Shown here: piece after piece, positions 1-8,368 of the stretch
How positions within the stretch are numbered: position 1 is the stretch's first letter
How the letters are laid out: each line of letters opens with the position of its first letter
NCBI GenBank assembly: GCA_964563395.1
Contig: CAZLWK010000009.1
Coordinates: 62,001 to 126,000, forward strand
Length of the DNA: 64,000 bases
Source: JBEVOS01 sp964563395
GTDB taxonomy: Bacteria > Pseudomonadota > Alphaproteobacteria > Caulobacterales > Aquidulcibacteraceae
Reading direction: 5' to 3'
Made by a program: the position numbers and the translations under genes
The notes under the pieces: generated by a model
What the model was told of the DNA's origin: nothing
Databases searched by the model: none
The model's input: only the letters and a program-made list of their open reading frames with translations

Positions 1-1968
1 CTCTTCCTCGAGACCCTTCTCGCCGCTTTCATCGATCGCGCGCTGGGAAGGAAATACGGTCTCCTCCCAGCCGGGCAGGAAAACGAGCGGCCATTCGAGG
101 CCCTTGGCGGCGTGCAGCGTGGAGATGTGCACTTCATCGCCGTCGCCCGTCGTTTCGATGTCGAGCACGAGCGCGACATGCTCGAGATAGGCTTCGAGCG
201 TGTCGAACTGGCTCATCGCCTGAACGAGTTCCTTGAGGTTCTCAAGGCGCGTCTGCGCGGTGGGCGATTTGTCGTTGCGCAGCATGTCGGTGTAGCCGCT
301 TTCGTCGAGCACGATCTCGGCCAGCTCCACATGCGTGATCTCCCGCGCGCGCGCGCGCCAGCGATCGAGATCGGCAAGGAACGCGCGCAGCGCCGTGCGC
401 GCCTTGAGCGGCAAATCATCGCCGAGCGTCAATTGCCGCGCGGCCGCGGCGAGGCTGCGAAAGCGTGTCGCCCCGCCTGGCGCGGGCTGTTCGGTTTCCA
501 GCACCTCGCCGGTGTCGGCATTGAACAAGGGCCCCGCATCGGTGACGAAGCGCGTCGGCGGCTTGCCGGCCTCGGCGTGCAAGCGTGCGATCGTGGTGTC
601 GCCGATGCCGCGCTTGGGCTGATTGACGATACGCTCGAAAGCGAGGTCGTCATCCTCGCTGCGGATGAGGCGCAAATAGGCGTGGGCGTCGCGCACCTCG
701 GCGCGCTCGAAGAAGCGCGGGCCGCCGATCACCTTGTAGGGAATGCGCAACATCAAGAAGCGTTCTTCGAACGCCCGCATCTGCCAGGCCGCGCGCACCA
801 GCACGGCGCAATCCGCATACCGGCCCTTACGTCCGGGCTCTCGCGCTTGGATCCATTGTTCGATGTCGTCGCCGATGAGGCGCGCCTCGGCTTCGCCGTC
901 CCACACGCCGCGCACCTTCACGCGCTCGCCGAGATCATCGTCGGTGAAGAGCGTCTTGCCGAGCCGGCCGCGATTGTGCGCGATCACGTGCGCGGCGGCG
1001 GCGAGGATATGGCCGGTGGAGCGGTAATTGCGCTCAAGCCGGATGACTTTGGCGCCCGGAAAATCGCGCTCGAAGCGTAGGATGTTGTCCACTTCCGCGC
1101 CGCGCCAGCCATAGATGCTTTGGTCGTCGTCGCCGACGACGCAGAGATTGTGCGTCTTTTGCGCGAGGAGCCGCAGCCACAAATATTGGGCGACGTTGGT
1201 GTCCTGATATTCGTCCACCATCAGGAAGGGCAGCTTGCGATGATAATCGGCGAGCACGTCCGGATGGTTCTGGAAGATCGCGATCGTGTGCATCAAGAGA
1301 TCGCCGAAATCGCACGCGTTCAGCAGCTTCAGCCGTTCCTGATAGAGAGCGTAAAGATCGATCCCGCGTCCTTCGGCGAAGGAGAAGGCTTCGTTCTTCG
1401 GCACGGCGGCGGGAATGAGCGCGCGGTTCTTCCAGCCGTCGATGAGGCCCGCGAGCATGCGCGCGGGCCATCTCTTGTCGTCGATGTTCTCGGCTTCGAT
1501 GATCTGCTTCAGAAGCCGGATTTGATCGTCCGTATCGAGGATGGTGAAGGTGGATTTGAGACCCACCAGTTCGGCGTGCGCGCGCAGCATCCGCGCCGAC
1601 AGCGAATGGAACGTGCCGAGCCAGGGCATCGCGCCCGCGCCTTGGCCCATCAGCGCCTCGACACGCTCGCGCATTTCGCGCGCGGCCTTGTTGGTGAAGG
1701 TGACGGCCAGCACGCCCCAGGATTTGGCCCGGCCCGTTGAGAGAAGATGCGCCAGGCGCGCCACCAGAACGCGCGTCTTGCCCGTGCCGGCGCCGGCGAG
1801 CACCAGAACCGGCCCGTCGAGATGCTCGGCGGCGGCGCGCTGTTCGGGATTGAGCCCGGCCAGATAGGGCGCCGTCACGCGGGCGCGCTGAGAGATGGGC
1901 GTTAAGTCCAAGGCCTCGCCATGTTCGGACGGCGCAAGGCGCAGCGCCGCTGATTCGCTCATCGTCAT
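1..1968 (-). CDS. uvrD: UvrD/PcrA-type superfamily 1 DNA helicase (3' end outside window)
   Basis: ATP-dependent 3'-5' DNA helicase acting in nucleotide excision and mismatch repair. The reading frame is open from the ATG at 1968 to the left edge, so the C-terminus is missing. Visible features are the Q-motif region, Walker A GAGTGKT (about residues 59-65), the SF1 motif VTFTNKAAREMRERV, the Walker B/motif II VDEYQDTN, motif III VVGDDDQSIYGWRGA, motif IV LERNYRS and the late motif STLHAAKGLEWPLVF. The start is set by AGGAG five bases before ATG 1968; an internal ATG at 1962 is possible. It is divergent from the TIR gene. The family call is firm; UvrD versus PcrA cannot be separated without the C-terminus. 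Confidence 0.95.
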   Translation of the reverse strand, partial: MTMSESAALRLAPSEHGEALDLTPISQRARVTAPYLAGLNPEQRAAAEHLDGPVLVLAGAGTGKTRVLVARLAHLLSTGRAKSWGVLAVTFTNKAAREMRERVEALMGQGAGAMPWLGTFHSLSARMLRAHAELVGLKSTFTILDTDDQIRLLKQIIEAENIDDKRWPARMLAGLIDGWKNRALIPAAVPKNEAFSFAEGRGIDLYALYQERLKLLNACDFGDLLMHTIAIFQNHPDVLADYHRKLPFLMVDEYQDTNVAQYLWLRLLAQKTHNLCVVGDDDQSIYGWRGAEVDNILRFERDFPGAKVIRLERNYRSTGHILAAAAHVIAHNRGRLGKTLFTDDDLGERVKVRGVWDGEAEARLIGDDIEQWIQAREPGRKGRYADCAVLVRAAWQMRAFEERFLMLRIPYKVIGGPRFFERAEVRDAHAYLRLIRSEDDDLAFERIVNQPKRGIGDTTIARLHAEAGKPPTRFVTDAGPLFNADTGEVLETEQPAPGGATRFRSLAAAARQLTLGDDLPLKARTALRAFLADLDRWRARAREITHVELAEIVLDESGYTDMLRNDKSPTAQTRLENLKELVQAMSQFDTLEAYLEHVALVLDIETTGDGDEVHISTLHAAKGLEWPLVFLPGWEETVFPSQRAIDESGEKGLEEE

Positions 1969-2097
1969 ATAGGCTCCTAGCACGAAGAGGGAACAGCGTC
2001 GCGACGCGCGCGCGCAGCGGCCGGCCCGCAATCAAGGCTCGCCACCAGCCGCGGCGCTTGGTAAATCCAGCCTCGCTCGACACCAGGAACGGGGCTC

Positions 2098-3141
2098 ATG
2101 GCGGACGTCTTCATCTCCTATGCGCGCGAGGACAAGGTGCGCGCCGAGCAGGTGGCGCACGGCCTGGAGGCGGCGGGCGTCGACGTCTTCTGGGACAGCG
2201 AAATTCCGCCTGGCCAGACCTGGGCCGATTACATCGAGAGCAAACTCTCCCAGTGCAAGGCGGTGATCGTGCTGTGGAGCGAGAACTCGACGCGCTCGCA
2301 ATGGGTGCGCGAGGAAGCGCGCATGGGGCGCGACAAAGGCAAGCTGATCCCTGCCGCGCTGGATGATTCACCCGCGCCCTTCGGGTTCGGCGAAGTGCAG
2401 GCCGCCAATCTCAAGGGCTGGGGCGGCGAGGCGGGGCACCCGGAATGGGAGCGTCTCTTGGCCGCCGTCGTCGCGGCGGTGCGGGGCGCCGGCGCGCGGC
2501 CCGAACCGCCGCCGCGGCGCGTGCAGGCTGCGGCCGCGATCCCATCTTCGTCGCAGGCGGCGGCGAAAAAGCCGTGGTGGCGCAGCGGTTGGGCGATGGC
2601 CGGCGGCGGTGCGATCGCGGCCATCGTGGTTCTGGGGATCATCGGCGCCAATATCGATGACGGCGCGAGCCCAAATGGCGGCGACAAGCCCGCATCGGAA
2701 GTCGCAGCGCCCGTCTCCACGCCGCCGATCGATGCGCCCGCGCAGCCGCAACAGGCGCAGGATTATATGGGCCAATTGCAGGGGCAGCTGGCGCAAGCCG
2801 CGCAGCAATACGGCCAGCAAGGCTATCAGCCTGTCGGCCAGCCCTATACGAGCGGCCTTGCTGTGGGCGGGGTGCAGACGCTGCCGGTGATCACGCTGGA
2901 ACAGGGCATGGATTATCAAATCCACGCCGTCTGCGACAATGATTGCCGCGACATCGACATGCGCGTGACGGACGAGAACAACAACGAAGTCGGATCGGAC
3001 GTATCCTCAAGCGATCGACCGACGGTGCAAGTGGTGCCGCGCTGGACCGGAACGTTCAACGTCCACATCACGATGGCGCAATGCGCCGTCGCGCCGTGCT
3101 ATTTCGCGACTCAGCTCTATGGACGCCCCGCGCCGCAATAG
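2098..3141 (+). CDS. TIR domain protein with one membrane helix and a C-terminal exported domain
   Basis: 347 residues. An N-terminal TIR domain spans about 1-135, starting DVFISYAREDKVRAEQVA and including SENSTRSQWVREE; E73, four residues after W69, aligns with the catalytic glutamate of NAD-cleaving TIR domains. A Pro/Gln/Ala-rich linker leads to a single hydrophobic helix at about 166-185 (after KKPWWRSGW). Then comes a Gln-rich stretch and a predicted beta domain (about 265-345) with four cysteines (CDNDC and CAVAPC). The topology suggests a cytosolic TIR and a periplasmic sensor-like domain. Enzyme activity and role are not shown by the sequence. No typical phage-defence partner is adjacent; its divergent neighbour is housekeeping uvrD. 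Confidence 0.85.
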   Translation: MADVFISYAREDKVRAEQVAHGLEAAGVDVFWDSEIPPGQTWADYIESKLSQCKAVIVLWSENSTRSQWVREEARMGRDKGKLIPAALDDSPAPFGFGEVQAANLKGWGGEAGHPEWERLLAAVVAAVRGAGARPEPPPRRVQAAAAIPSSSQAAAKKPWWRSGWAMAGGGAIAAIVVLGIIGANIDDGASPNGGDKPASEVAAPVSTPPIDAPAQPQQAQDYMGQLQGQLAQAAQQYGQQGYQPVGQPYTSGLAVGGVQTLPVITLEQGMDYQIHAVCDNDCRDIDMRVTDENNNEVGSDVSSSDRPTVQVVPRWTGTFNVHITMAQCAVAPCYFATQLYGRPAPQ

Positions 3142-3156
3142 GCGCGGCGAGAGCCT

Positions 3157-3369
3157 TCATCCCATCGATTTCAGCGCGAACACGCGCACCGCCGAAGCGA
3201 GCGGGCGATCCGGCGCGTCGGCCGCGCGCTCGGCGTCGATGCGCGCGATCAGGGTGGGCAAGCTGAGCGCCTCCTCGCGCGCGCGGCGGTCGAGCACGTC
3301 CCAGAATTCGGGCTCAAGCGCCAGCGATGTGCGATGGCCGGCGATGGTCATGGATCTCTTGATCAGCAT
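3157..3369 (-). CDS. Ribbon-helix-helix domain protein (RHH_4 type)
   Basis: 70 residues with the basic start MLIKRSMTIAGHRTSLALEP, followed by FWDVLDRRAREEALSLPTLIARI, the usual layout of the alphaproteobacterial RHH_4 family. These are small putative DNA-binding proteins of unknown target. A second ATG (3351) is preceded by AGAG, but homologues I recall keep the KRSxTIAGH segment, so the longer start is preferred. It lies 6 bases downstream of the OYE gene on the same strand. In related genomes RHH_4 and DUF4169 genes often sit together; here OYE separates them. Confidence 0.8.
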   Translation of the reverse strand: MLIKRSMTIAGHRTSLALEPEFWDVLDRRAREEALSLPTLIARIDAERAADAPDRPLASAVRVFALKSMG

Positions 3370-3375
3370 GACGTC

Positions 3376-4473
3376 TCAAGCGAGCGTCATGAGCGCGGCC
3401 GGTTCGAATGGCTTGAGCGCGGCGAAGTCGCGTGCGCGCACTTTCGCGGCCCAATCCGGATCGGAGATCAGGGCCCGGCCCACCGCGACAAGATCGAACT
3501 CGCCCGCTTCCACGCGCGCTTCAAGGTCGGCGAGATCGCCAGCCGCCTCCGAGCCCACGCCGCCGAAGGAGCTGATGAAATCGGCGCCTTTGAGGCCGAC
3601 CGAGCCGACCGTGATGGTGGGCTTGCCGGTGAGCTTCTTGGTCCAGCCCGCGAGGTTCATCTCGGAGCCTTCGAATTCCGGCTCCCAGAAGCGCCGCGTC
3701 GAGCAATGGAAGATGTCGACGCCCGCATTGGCCAGCGGCTCCAGGAAGGCGGCCAGCTCTTGCGGCGTGGGCGCGAGGCGCACGGTGAAATCCTGCTGCT
3801 TCCATTGCGAGAAGCGCAGGATGATCGGGTAGTCCGGCGCGGTCGCGGCGCGCACGGCGCGCACGATGTCGGCCGCGAATCGCGTGCGCTCCGGCAGCGC
3901 CCCGCCATAGGTATCGCCGCGCAGATTGGTGCGGTCCCAGAAGAATTGGTCGATCAGATAGCCGTGCGCGCCATGCAGCTCCACGGCGTCGAAGCCGAGG
4001 CGCATGGAGGCCGCCGCCGCATCGGCGAAGGCTTGAACCGTGTCGGCGATGTCCCGAGCCGACATCGGCTCGGCCACTTGCTTGTGGCCGGTATGGCCGG
4101 AGGGGCTGTCGGTCTTGGCGTCCGGCTCGGGGCCCGTGCCCGGATGGCGAATAATGCCCTGGTGCCAGATTTGCGGCGCGATCTTGCCGCCCGCCGCATG
4201 CACGGCGTCGGCCACGCGCTTCCAGCCGGCCAGCGAATCCGGGCGGTGAAAATTGGGGATGTTGGGATCGTTGGAGGCGCCGCCGCGCCCAACCGTTGTG
4301 CCTTCGGTGATGATGAGGCCCACGCCGCTCGCGGCGCGGCGCGCGTAATAGGCCGCGACGTCCTCGCCGGGCACGCCGCCAGGGCTCTTCGAGCGCGTCA
4401 TGGGCGCCATGACGATGCGGTTGGGGAGCGCGAACGCGCCGGCCTTGAACGGCGCGAACAACGGGCTGGTCAT
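3376..4473 (-). CDS. Old Yellow Enzyme family NADH:flavin oxidoreductase
   Basis: 365 residues, full length for the family. It is an FMN-dependent TIM-barrel ene-reductase that reduces alpha,beta-unsaturated carbonyls and nitro compounds, as in NemA-like proteins. Diagnostic segments are FALPNRIVMAPMTRSK near the N-terminus, LIITEGTTVGRGGASN, KIAPQIWHQG, DAVELHGAHGYLIDQFFW (substrate-binding and FMN-contact region) and DFDLVAVGRALISDPDW (phosphate binding). It sits between DUF4169 and RHH genes on the same strand with 3- and 6-base gaps, so it is probably co-transcribed with them. The physiological substrate is unknown. Confidence 0.93.
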   Translation of the reverse strand: MTSPLFAPFKAGAFALPNRIVMAPMTRSKSPGGVPGEDVAAYYARRAASGVGLIITEGTTVGRGGASNDPNIPNFHRPDSLAGWKRVADAVHAAGGKIAPQIWHQGIIRHPGTGPEPDAKTDSPSGHTGHKQVAEPMSARDIADTVQAFADAAAASMRLGFDAVELHGAHGYLIDQFFWDRTNLRGDTYGGALPERTRFAADIVRAVRAATAPDYPIILRFSQWKQQDFTVRLAPTPQELAAFLEPLANAGVDIFHCSTRRFWEPEFEGSEMNLAGWTKKLTGKPTITVGSVGLKGADFISSFGGVGSEAAGDLADLEARVEAGEFDLVAVGRALISDPDWAAKVRARDFAALKPFEPAALMTLA

Positions 4474-4476
4474 CTT

Positions 4477-4650
4477 CTAATCCTTCTTATGGCCGTCGAG
4501 ATGGGCCTCGGCGCGGTCCTTTTCCTTGGCGATCTTGAGCTTTTCCGCCTTGGGCAGGCCATGGCGCGCACGGTTTTCGGCCGCGGCCTCCGCCGCCGCC
4601 GTTCGTTGCTTGGCTTTTCGGACCTGCCGCAGATTGACCATCTCGCCCAT
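4477..4650 (-). CDS. DUF4169 family small protein
   Basis: 57 residues from the ATG at 4650 (MGEMVNLRQVRKAKQR...), very basic and alanine-rich, ending in AHLDGHKKD. The MVNLRQxRK start and the DGH-K/R-basic end match the alphaproteobacterial DUF4169 family of unknown function. An upstream in-frame start at 4731 would add 27 residues not typical of the family; a GGGA lies just before 4650, which favours the shorter form. It is the first gene of the DUF4169-OYE-RHH group. Confidence 0.75.
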   Translation of the reverse strand: MGEMVNLRQVRKAKQRTAAAEAAAENRARHGLPKAEKLKIAKEKDRAEAHLDGHKKD

Positions 4651-4793
4651 GCGATCCCGCATAGCGCAGGCGGCCAGGACAGCGCCATCCCGTCTCCTTG
4701 AGGCGCCTTTAAGAAGTTTGGTGACGCTCACGTCATTTTTAGGTGACGGAATGGAAGGGCTTTGCTAGTTAAAGGGAGCGAAGGAGCATGCCG

Positions 4794-5555
4794 ATGTCTC
4801 AAGCCGCCCAAGGCCCCCGCGCCGATTTCCGCCTCGATTTTCCGACGGCGTTCCGCGCCATTCGCCGCCTCATCGCCGACAAGGAAGACACCGGGCAGGT
4901 GTTCATCATCATGCGCGCCCTGAGCGGCCGTTCGATCCCCAAGGGGTATGCGAAGCTGCTGGCGAGCCCCCAGGGCGGCCGGCTCGCCTATCGGATGCGC
5001 GAGCTGCAGCCGATCCTCGACGATCACGAAGCCTTGCGCCGCCTGCCGGCGGACAGCGTGGGCCGCGCCTATCTGCGTTTCGTGGAGAGCGAGCAGCTTT
5101 CGGCGCAGGGACTCGCGCTGGAAAGCCAGAAAGTGCAAAGCGCCGCGGAGGTCAACGCCGAGCATCCGCTCGCCTGGTACGGCCGGCGCCTGCGCGACAT
5201 TCACGACCTCTGGCACGTTCTGTCGGGCTATAATCGCGATGCGCTGGGCGAGGCGTGCCTCGTCGCGTTCTCCTATGCGCAGACCAAATCGCTCGGCTTC
5301 GGCTTCATCGGTTTTGTCGGCGCGTTGAAGATCAAGCAGGTTCTGCCCAATCGTCCCGTGCTGCGCGCGGTGTGGGAGGCGTATCAGGCCGGCAAGCGCG
5401 CGGCCTGGCTGCCGGGTGAGGATTATGAAGCGCTGCTGGCCGAGCCGCTCTCCAGCGCGCGCAAGCGCCTCAACATCGCCCCGCCCAACGCCTATCGCGC
5501 GATCCCGGAGATCGAGCGCAGCGATGCGCTCGTCGGCGCCGCGCAGCCGGCTTAG
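4794..5555 (+). CDS. coq4: Coq4-family ubiquinone biosynthesis protein
   Basis: 253 residues. It carries the Coq4 signature HDLWH followed eleven residues later by E (H137, D138, H141, E153), the metal-binding motif of the family. Coq4 is needed for ubiquinone ring assembly; recent work on the human protein links it to oxidative decarboxylation at C1 of the ring. The C-terminal half (SLGFGFIGFVGALKIKQ) is also typical. The start chosen has AGGAG seven bases upstream; ATG 4788, only one base after AGGAG, is less likely. It ends overlapping the convergent GST gene by four bases. Confidence 0.88.
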   Translation: MSQAAQGPRADFRLDFPTAFRAIRRLIADKEDTGQVFIIMRALSGRSIPKGYAKLLASPQGGRLAYRMRELQPILDDHEALRRLPADSVGRAYLRFVESEQLSAQGLALESQKVQSAAEVNAEHPLAWYGRRLRDIHDLWHVLSGYNRDALGEACLVAFSYAQTKSLGFGFIGFVGALKIKQVLPNRPVLRAVWEAYQAGKRAAWLPGEDYEALLAEPLSSARKRLNIAPPNAYRAIPEIERSDALVGAAQPA

Positions 5556-6145
5556 CCGTTGTCGCGTGCGTTCGCGCGGGCGAGCGCGGGCCGCGCCGTG
5601 CAGCGGGCGATGTAATCGTCCACGATCGTGTCCGCCGGCAGCATCTGACGCGCCCATTGGCCGAGGGTTGCGATCAGCAGATCGGCCGCGCTGAACGCAT
5701 CGCCGAGGAGATAGGGGCTCGTCTTCAGGGCGGCGAGAATGCGCGCCTGCATTTCCGGCAGGCCGCGAAACGTGCGCTGCAGGGCGGGATGATCGCCGAG
5801 CCCGACGAACTCGTGCATGACGACGGGCTCGATCACGCCGGCATAATAGGCGACCCAGGTGAGATAGGCGCCGCGTTTGGGATCGCCGATGGGCGGCGCC
5901 AGTTTCGCGGCGGGAAATTTGTCCGCCAGATAAAGCACGATGGCGATGCTTTCGGTCACCAGCACGTCGCCGTCGACCAGCGCCGGCGCCTTCTTGTCGG
6001 GATGGGGATTGTTGGGATCGGGCGCGCCCGAGCCGTCCATGCGCGGAATGTCGACCAATCTGATCTCGTAGGGCGCGCCCAGCTCCTCCAACAGCCAGAT
6101 GATGCGCGAGGAGCGCGATTGCGGCGCATGGAAAAGCGTGATCAT
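5552..6145 (-). CDS. Glutathione S-transferase family protein
   Basis: 197 residues. An N-terminal thioredoxin fold begins MITLFHAPQSRSSRIIWLLEE, with the catalytic-type Ser/Arg cluster and the conserved cis-Pro/ESxA region (KAPALVDGDVLVTESIAIVLYLADK). The helical C-terminal domain has the LLGDAFSAADL motif. It probably conjugates glutathione or acts on electrophiles; the substrate is not evident. Its start overlaps the stop of the upstream GNAT gene by four bases (ATGA), so the two are co-translated. The alternative longer frame reaching 6490 is antisense to no independent evidence and is not used. Confidence 0.9.
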   Translation of the reverse strand: MITLFHAPQSRSSRIIWLLEELGAPYEIRLVDIPRMDGSGAPDPNNPHPDKKAPALVDGDVLVTESIAIVLYLADKFPAAKLAPPIGDPKRGAYLTWVAYYAGVIEPVVMHEFVGLGDHPALQRTFRGLPEMQARILAALKTSPYLLGDAFSAADLLIATLGQWARQMLPADTIVDDYIARCTARPALARANARDNG

Positions 6146-6597
6146 GGGGCTGCTCCTTCGAACCGAAATATGTGCGTGAGGCCGGGCCGCTCCGCGCAGG
6201 GCGCAAACCCCATGGCGCGCCAAAAGGCGTCCGCGCACGCTCCGCCTGCGTTTACAGTGACGCACGACGCATGTTGAAGCGCTTCTTGCAGCAGGGCGCC
6301 GGCAAGCGCGCGTGCCACGCCGTTCTTGCGCCGCGTGGGATGAACATAGAGCCGGCGCGCGCGCAGGATCGCTGCGTCCGGGTCGCTGGGCTCGCGCGTG
6401 AGACCGCCGACGCCCGCCAGCGCGCCGTCCCAATAGGCGGCGAACAAGGCCTCGCCAGCGCGGTTGAAGCGTTGCGCGCCGCCGCGCCATTCATCGATCA
6501 GGCGGTCCATATGGGCGAAGCCCTCGGCGCGCGCGGCGTCCCGCAGCGCCTCCACGCCGTCCGGCAAGGCTTCTTCCACGCGCACGATCTGAAGCAT
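6142..6597 (-). CDS. GNAT family N-acetyltransferase
   Basis: 151 residues. The acetyl-CoA binding motif A is seen as ARRLYVHPTRRKNGVARALAGALLQEAL (R/Q-x-x-G-x-A loop), after a beta strand carrying AGVGGLTREPS. The C-terminal strand FWRAMGFAPCAERPGLTHIF is the usual family ending. The acceptor substrate is unknown. It overlaps the GST gene by four bases and is divergent from mltA. Confidence 0.85.
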   Translation of the reverse strand: MLQIVRVEEALPDGVEALRDAARAEGFAHMDRLIDEWRGGAQRFNRAGEALFAAYWDGALAGVGGLTREPSDPDAAILRARRLYVHPTRRKNGVARALAGALLQEALQHASCVTVNAGGACADAFWRAMGFAPCAERPGLTHIFRFEGAAP

Positions 6598-6679
6598 GAA
6601 CCGACTTTCATCTTCTGCACGCCACGCTCGTCAGCGCGCGCGGGGCATTGTAGCGCTCGATCGAGGATGGAGAGACAGA

Positions 6680-7894
6680 ATGAAACGCCGCGCCGCAGCC
6701 CTTGTCGCCCTCGCCTCGCTCGCCGCGTGCGCAACCACCACCACCTCGCCGACACGGCCGCCTACGCCTGAGACGCCGGCGGCGGCGTCCGGCTTCGAAT
6801 TGCGTCCGGCGCCGTTCGATGCGGTGGCCGGCTGGGCCGAGGCCGATCTTGGCCCGGCCTTGATCGCGTTTCGCCGCCAATGCGCGTCCTGGGATGCGCG
6901 GGCCGCGGACGCGCCGCTCTCGCAGGGACGTTATGGCGGACCGGTGGGCGCGTGGCGCGCCGCTTGCGCGGACGCGCGCGCCGTCGCGCCTGGCGGCGAG
7001 CGTGCGTTCTTCGAGGCGCATTTCACCCCCGCCGAGGTGACCGGCGCGGGAGAAGCGCGCCTTACCGCCTATTACGAGCCCGTGATCGAGGCGCGGCGCA
7101 CGCCCGCGCCCGGTTTCAACGAGCCGCTCTTGAAGAAGCCGCGCGACATGGTGAGCGTCGATCTTGCCGCCTTCGCCGACGCCTATGACAGCGAGGCGTT
7201 GCGCGGCGCGCCGCGCGCGCTGACCGGCCAATTGCGCGGCGAGCGCGTGCATCCCTATCCGCGCCGCGCCGAGATCGCGCCGGCGCCGGATCAGGTGATC
7301 GCGTGGACGCATCCGGCCGATCTCTACAATCTGCAAGTTCAGGGCTCGGGCCGATTGCGCTTCGAGGACGGCGCGGAGGCGCGCGCGCAATTCGCCGCGC
7401 AGAACGGCTATCGCTGGAATTCCGCGCTCGGCGCGCTGCGCAATACGGGACGCTTGCCGAGCGCGTCGTGGAGTGCGTTCCGCTCCTATCTCGACGCGAA
7501 TCCGAATGAAGCGCGCGGCGCCTTGAACGCCGATCCGTCCTACGTGTTCTTCCAGGAGGAGCCGATCGCGGATCGCGCGGCGGGCCCGCGCGGCGCGGCC
7601 AATGTGCCTTTGACGCCGCTCGGCTCCATCGCGGTCGATCCGGCCTATCATCCTTACGGCGCCTTGCTTTTCGTCGATGGCGCGCACGCGGGCGCGCCGT
7701 TCCGCCGTCTCTTGGTGGCGCAGGATACGGGCGGCGCCATTCGGCGCGGTCCCTTGCGCGGCGATGTGTTCTTCGGTTCGGGCGCGGAGGCGGGGCAGCG
7801 CGCCGAGCAAATGAACGCACCGGCGCGGATATGGACGCTGCTGCCGCGCGGCGTCGCCGTCGCGCTCAACTCGGAGACTGCGCCGCGCTCGTGA
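6680..7894 (+). CDS. mltA: Membrane-bound lytic murein transglycosylase A (lipoprotein)
   Basis: 404 residues. It begins MKRRAAALVALASLAACATT with a lipobox LAAC, so the mature protein is an outer-membrane lipoprotein. An MltA domain follows (LTAYYEPVIEARRTPAPGF... YNLQVQGSGRLRFEDG), then the 3D (double-psi barrel) domain with VAQDTGGAIRRG and GDVFFGSG, which holds the catalytic aspartates. It cleaves peptidoglycan glycan strands to 1,6-anhydro products. The start at 6680 follows GAGAGACAG; a longer frame from 6596 would bury the signal peptide. Expected family length. Confidence 0.93.
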   Translation: MKRRAAALVALASLAACATTTTSPTRPPTPETPAAASGFELRPAPFDAVAGWAEADLGPALIAFRRQCASWDARAADAPLSQGRYGGPVGAWRAACADARAVAPGGERAFFEAHFTPAEVTGAGEARLTAYYEPVIEARRTPAPGFNEPLLKKPRDMVSVDLAAFADAYDSEALRGAPRALTGQLRGERVHPYPRRAEIAPAPDQVIAWTHPADLYNLQVQGSGRLRFEDGAEARAQFAAQNGYRWNSALGALRNTGRLPSASWSAFRSYLDANPNEARGALNADPSYVFFQEEPIADRAAGPRGAANVPLTPLGSIAVDPAYHPYGALLFVDGAHAGAPFRRLLVAQDTGGAIRRGPLRGDVFFGSGAEAGQRAEQMNAPARIWTLLPRGVAVALNSETAPRS

Positions 7895-8047
7895 TCGCGC
7901 TTTCGTGCGCTTCGTTTCGGGTGTATGGAGATGGCGGCGTGCGCGTGTTGCGCATTTCGGCGCGCGCGCACCCATTGCGACTTTGTCTTTCCCGCCTGTC
8001 CGCAGGCGTCCGCCGCCTTGTTCGGCGCAATCGGAAGGAACGCCCGC

Positions 8048-8359
8048 ATGACACAGATCAAACGCAACGGCCAAGGATCGGCGCAGAATGCGCAGATGAA
8101 GGACATGATGTTCAACGCGCCCATGTTCGCCGTCACCCAGAAGATGGCGCTTGAGACGGCGCGCTTTTCAGCCCGGCGCATGCGCGCCTACGCGGATCAG
8201 ATGGAGGCGCTCTCCAAATGCGACACGCCGCAGGACGTGATCGCCGCGCAGACCAGCTTCTTCACGCAGATGCAATCGGACTATCTCGCCGAAGGCGAGG
8301 TATTGCGCGGCCTGATCTCGGAGGCCACGCCCGAGGATTCCTCGGCGCAGCAGCGCTGA
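8048..8359 (+). CDS. Phasin family protein
   Basis: 103 residues, mostly helical and amphipathic: FNAPMFAVTQKMALETARFSARRMRAYADQMEALSKCDTPQDVIAAQTSFFTQMQSDYLAEGEVL. The phrase DVIAAQTSFFxQMQxDY matches the phasin_2 family, proteins that coat polyhydroxyalkanoate granules. The ATG at 8048 follows GGAA at a suitable distance; the in-frame extension upstream to 7925 reads as non-coding. No PHA synthase is nearby, so the granule role is inferred from family only. Confidence 0.75.
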   Translation: MTQIKRNGQGSAQNAQMKDMMFNAPMFAVTQKMALETARFSARRMRAYADQMEALSKCDTPQDVIAAQTSFFTQMQSDYLAEGEVLRGLISEATPEDSSAQQR

Positions 8360-8368
8360 GCATCAGGG

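Noticed and set aside
344..358. Run of alternating CG inside uvrD as a possible Z-DNA or phase-variable tract
   Set aside because: Such short alternating GC runs occur throughout this sequence and follow Arg/Ala codon usage.
1..3141. TIR gene beside a helicase as a possible phage-defence island
   Set aside because: The helicase has the motifs of housekeeping UvrD and is divergent from the TIR gene. No nuclease, Argonaute, cyclase or phage gene is nearby.
6608..8074. Minus-strand open frame of almost 490 codons opposite mltA
   Set aside because: Low-complexity Arg/Ala-rich product, opposite a complete MltA enzyme with signal peptide.
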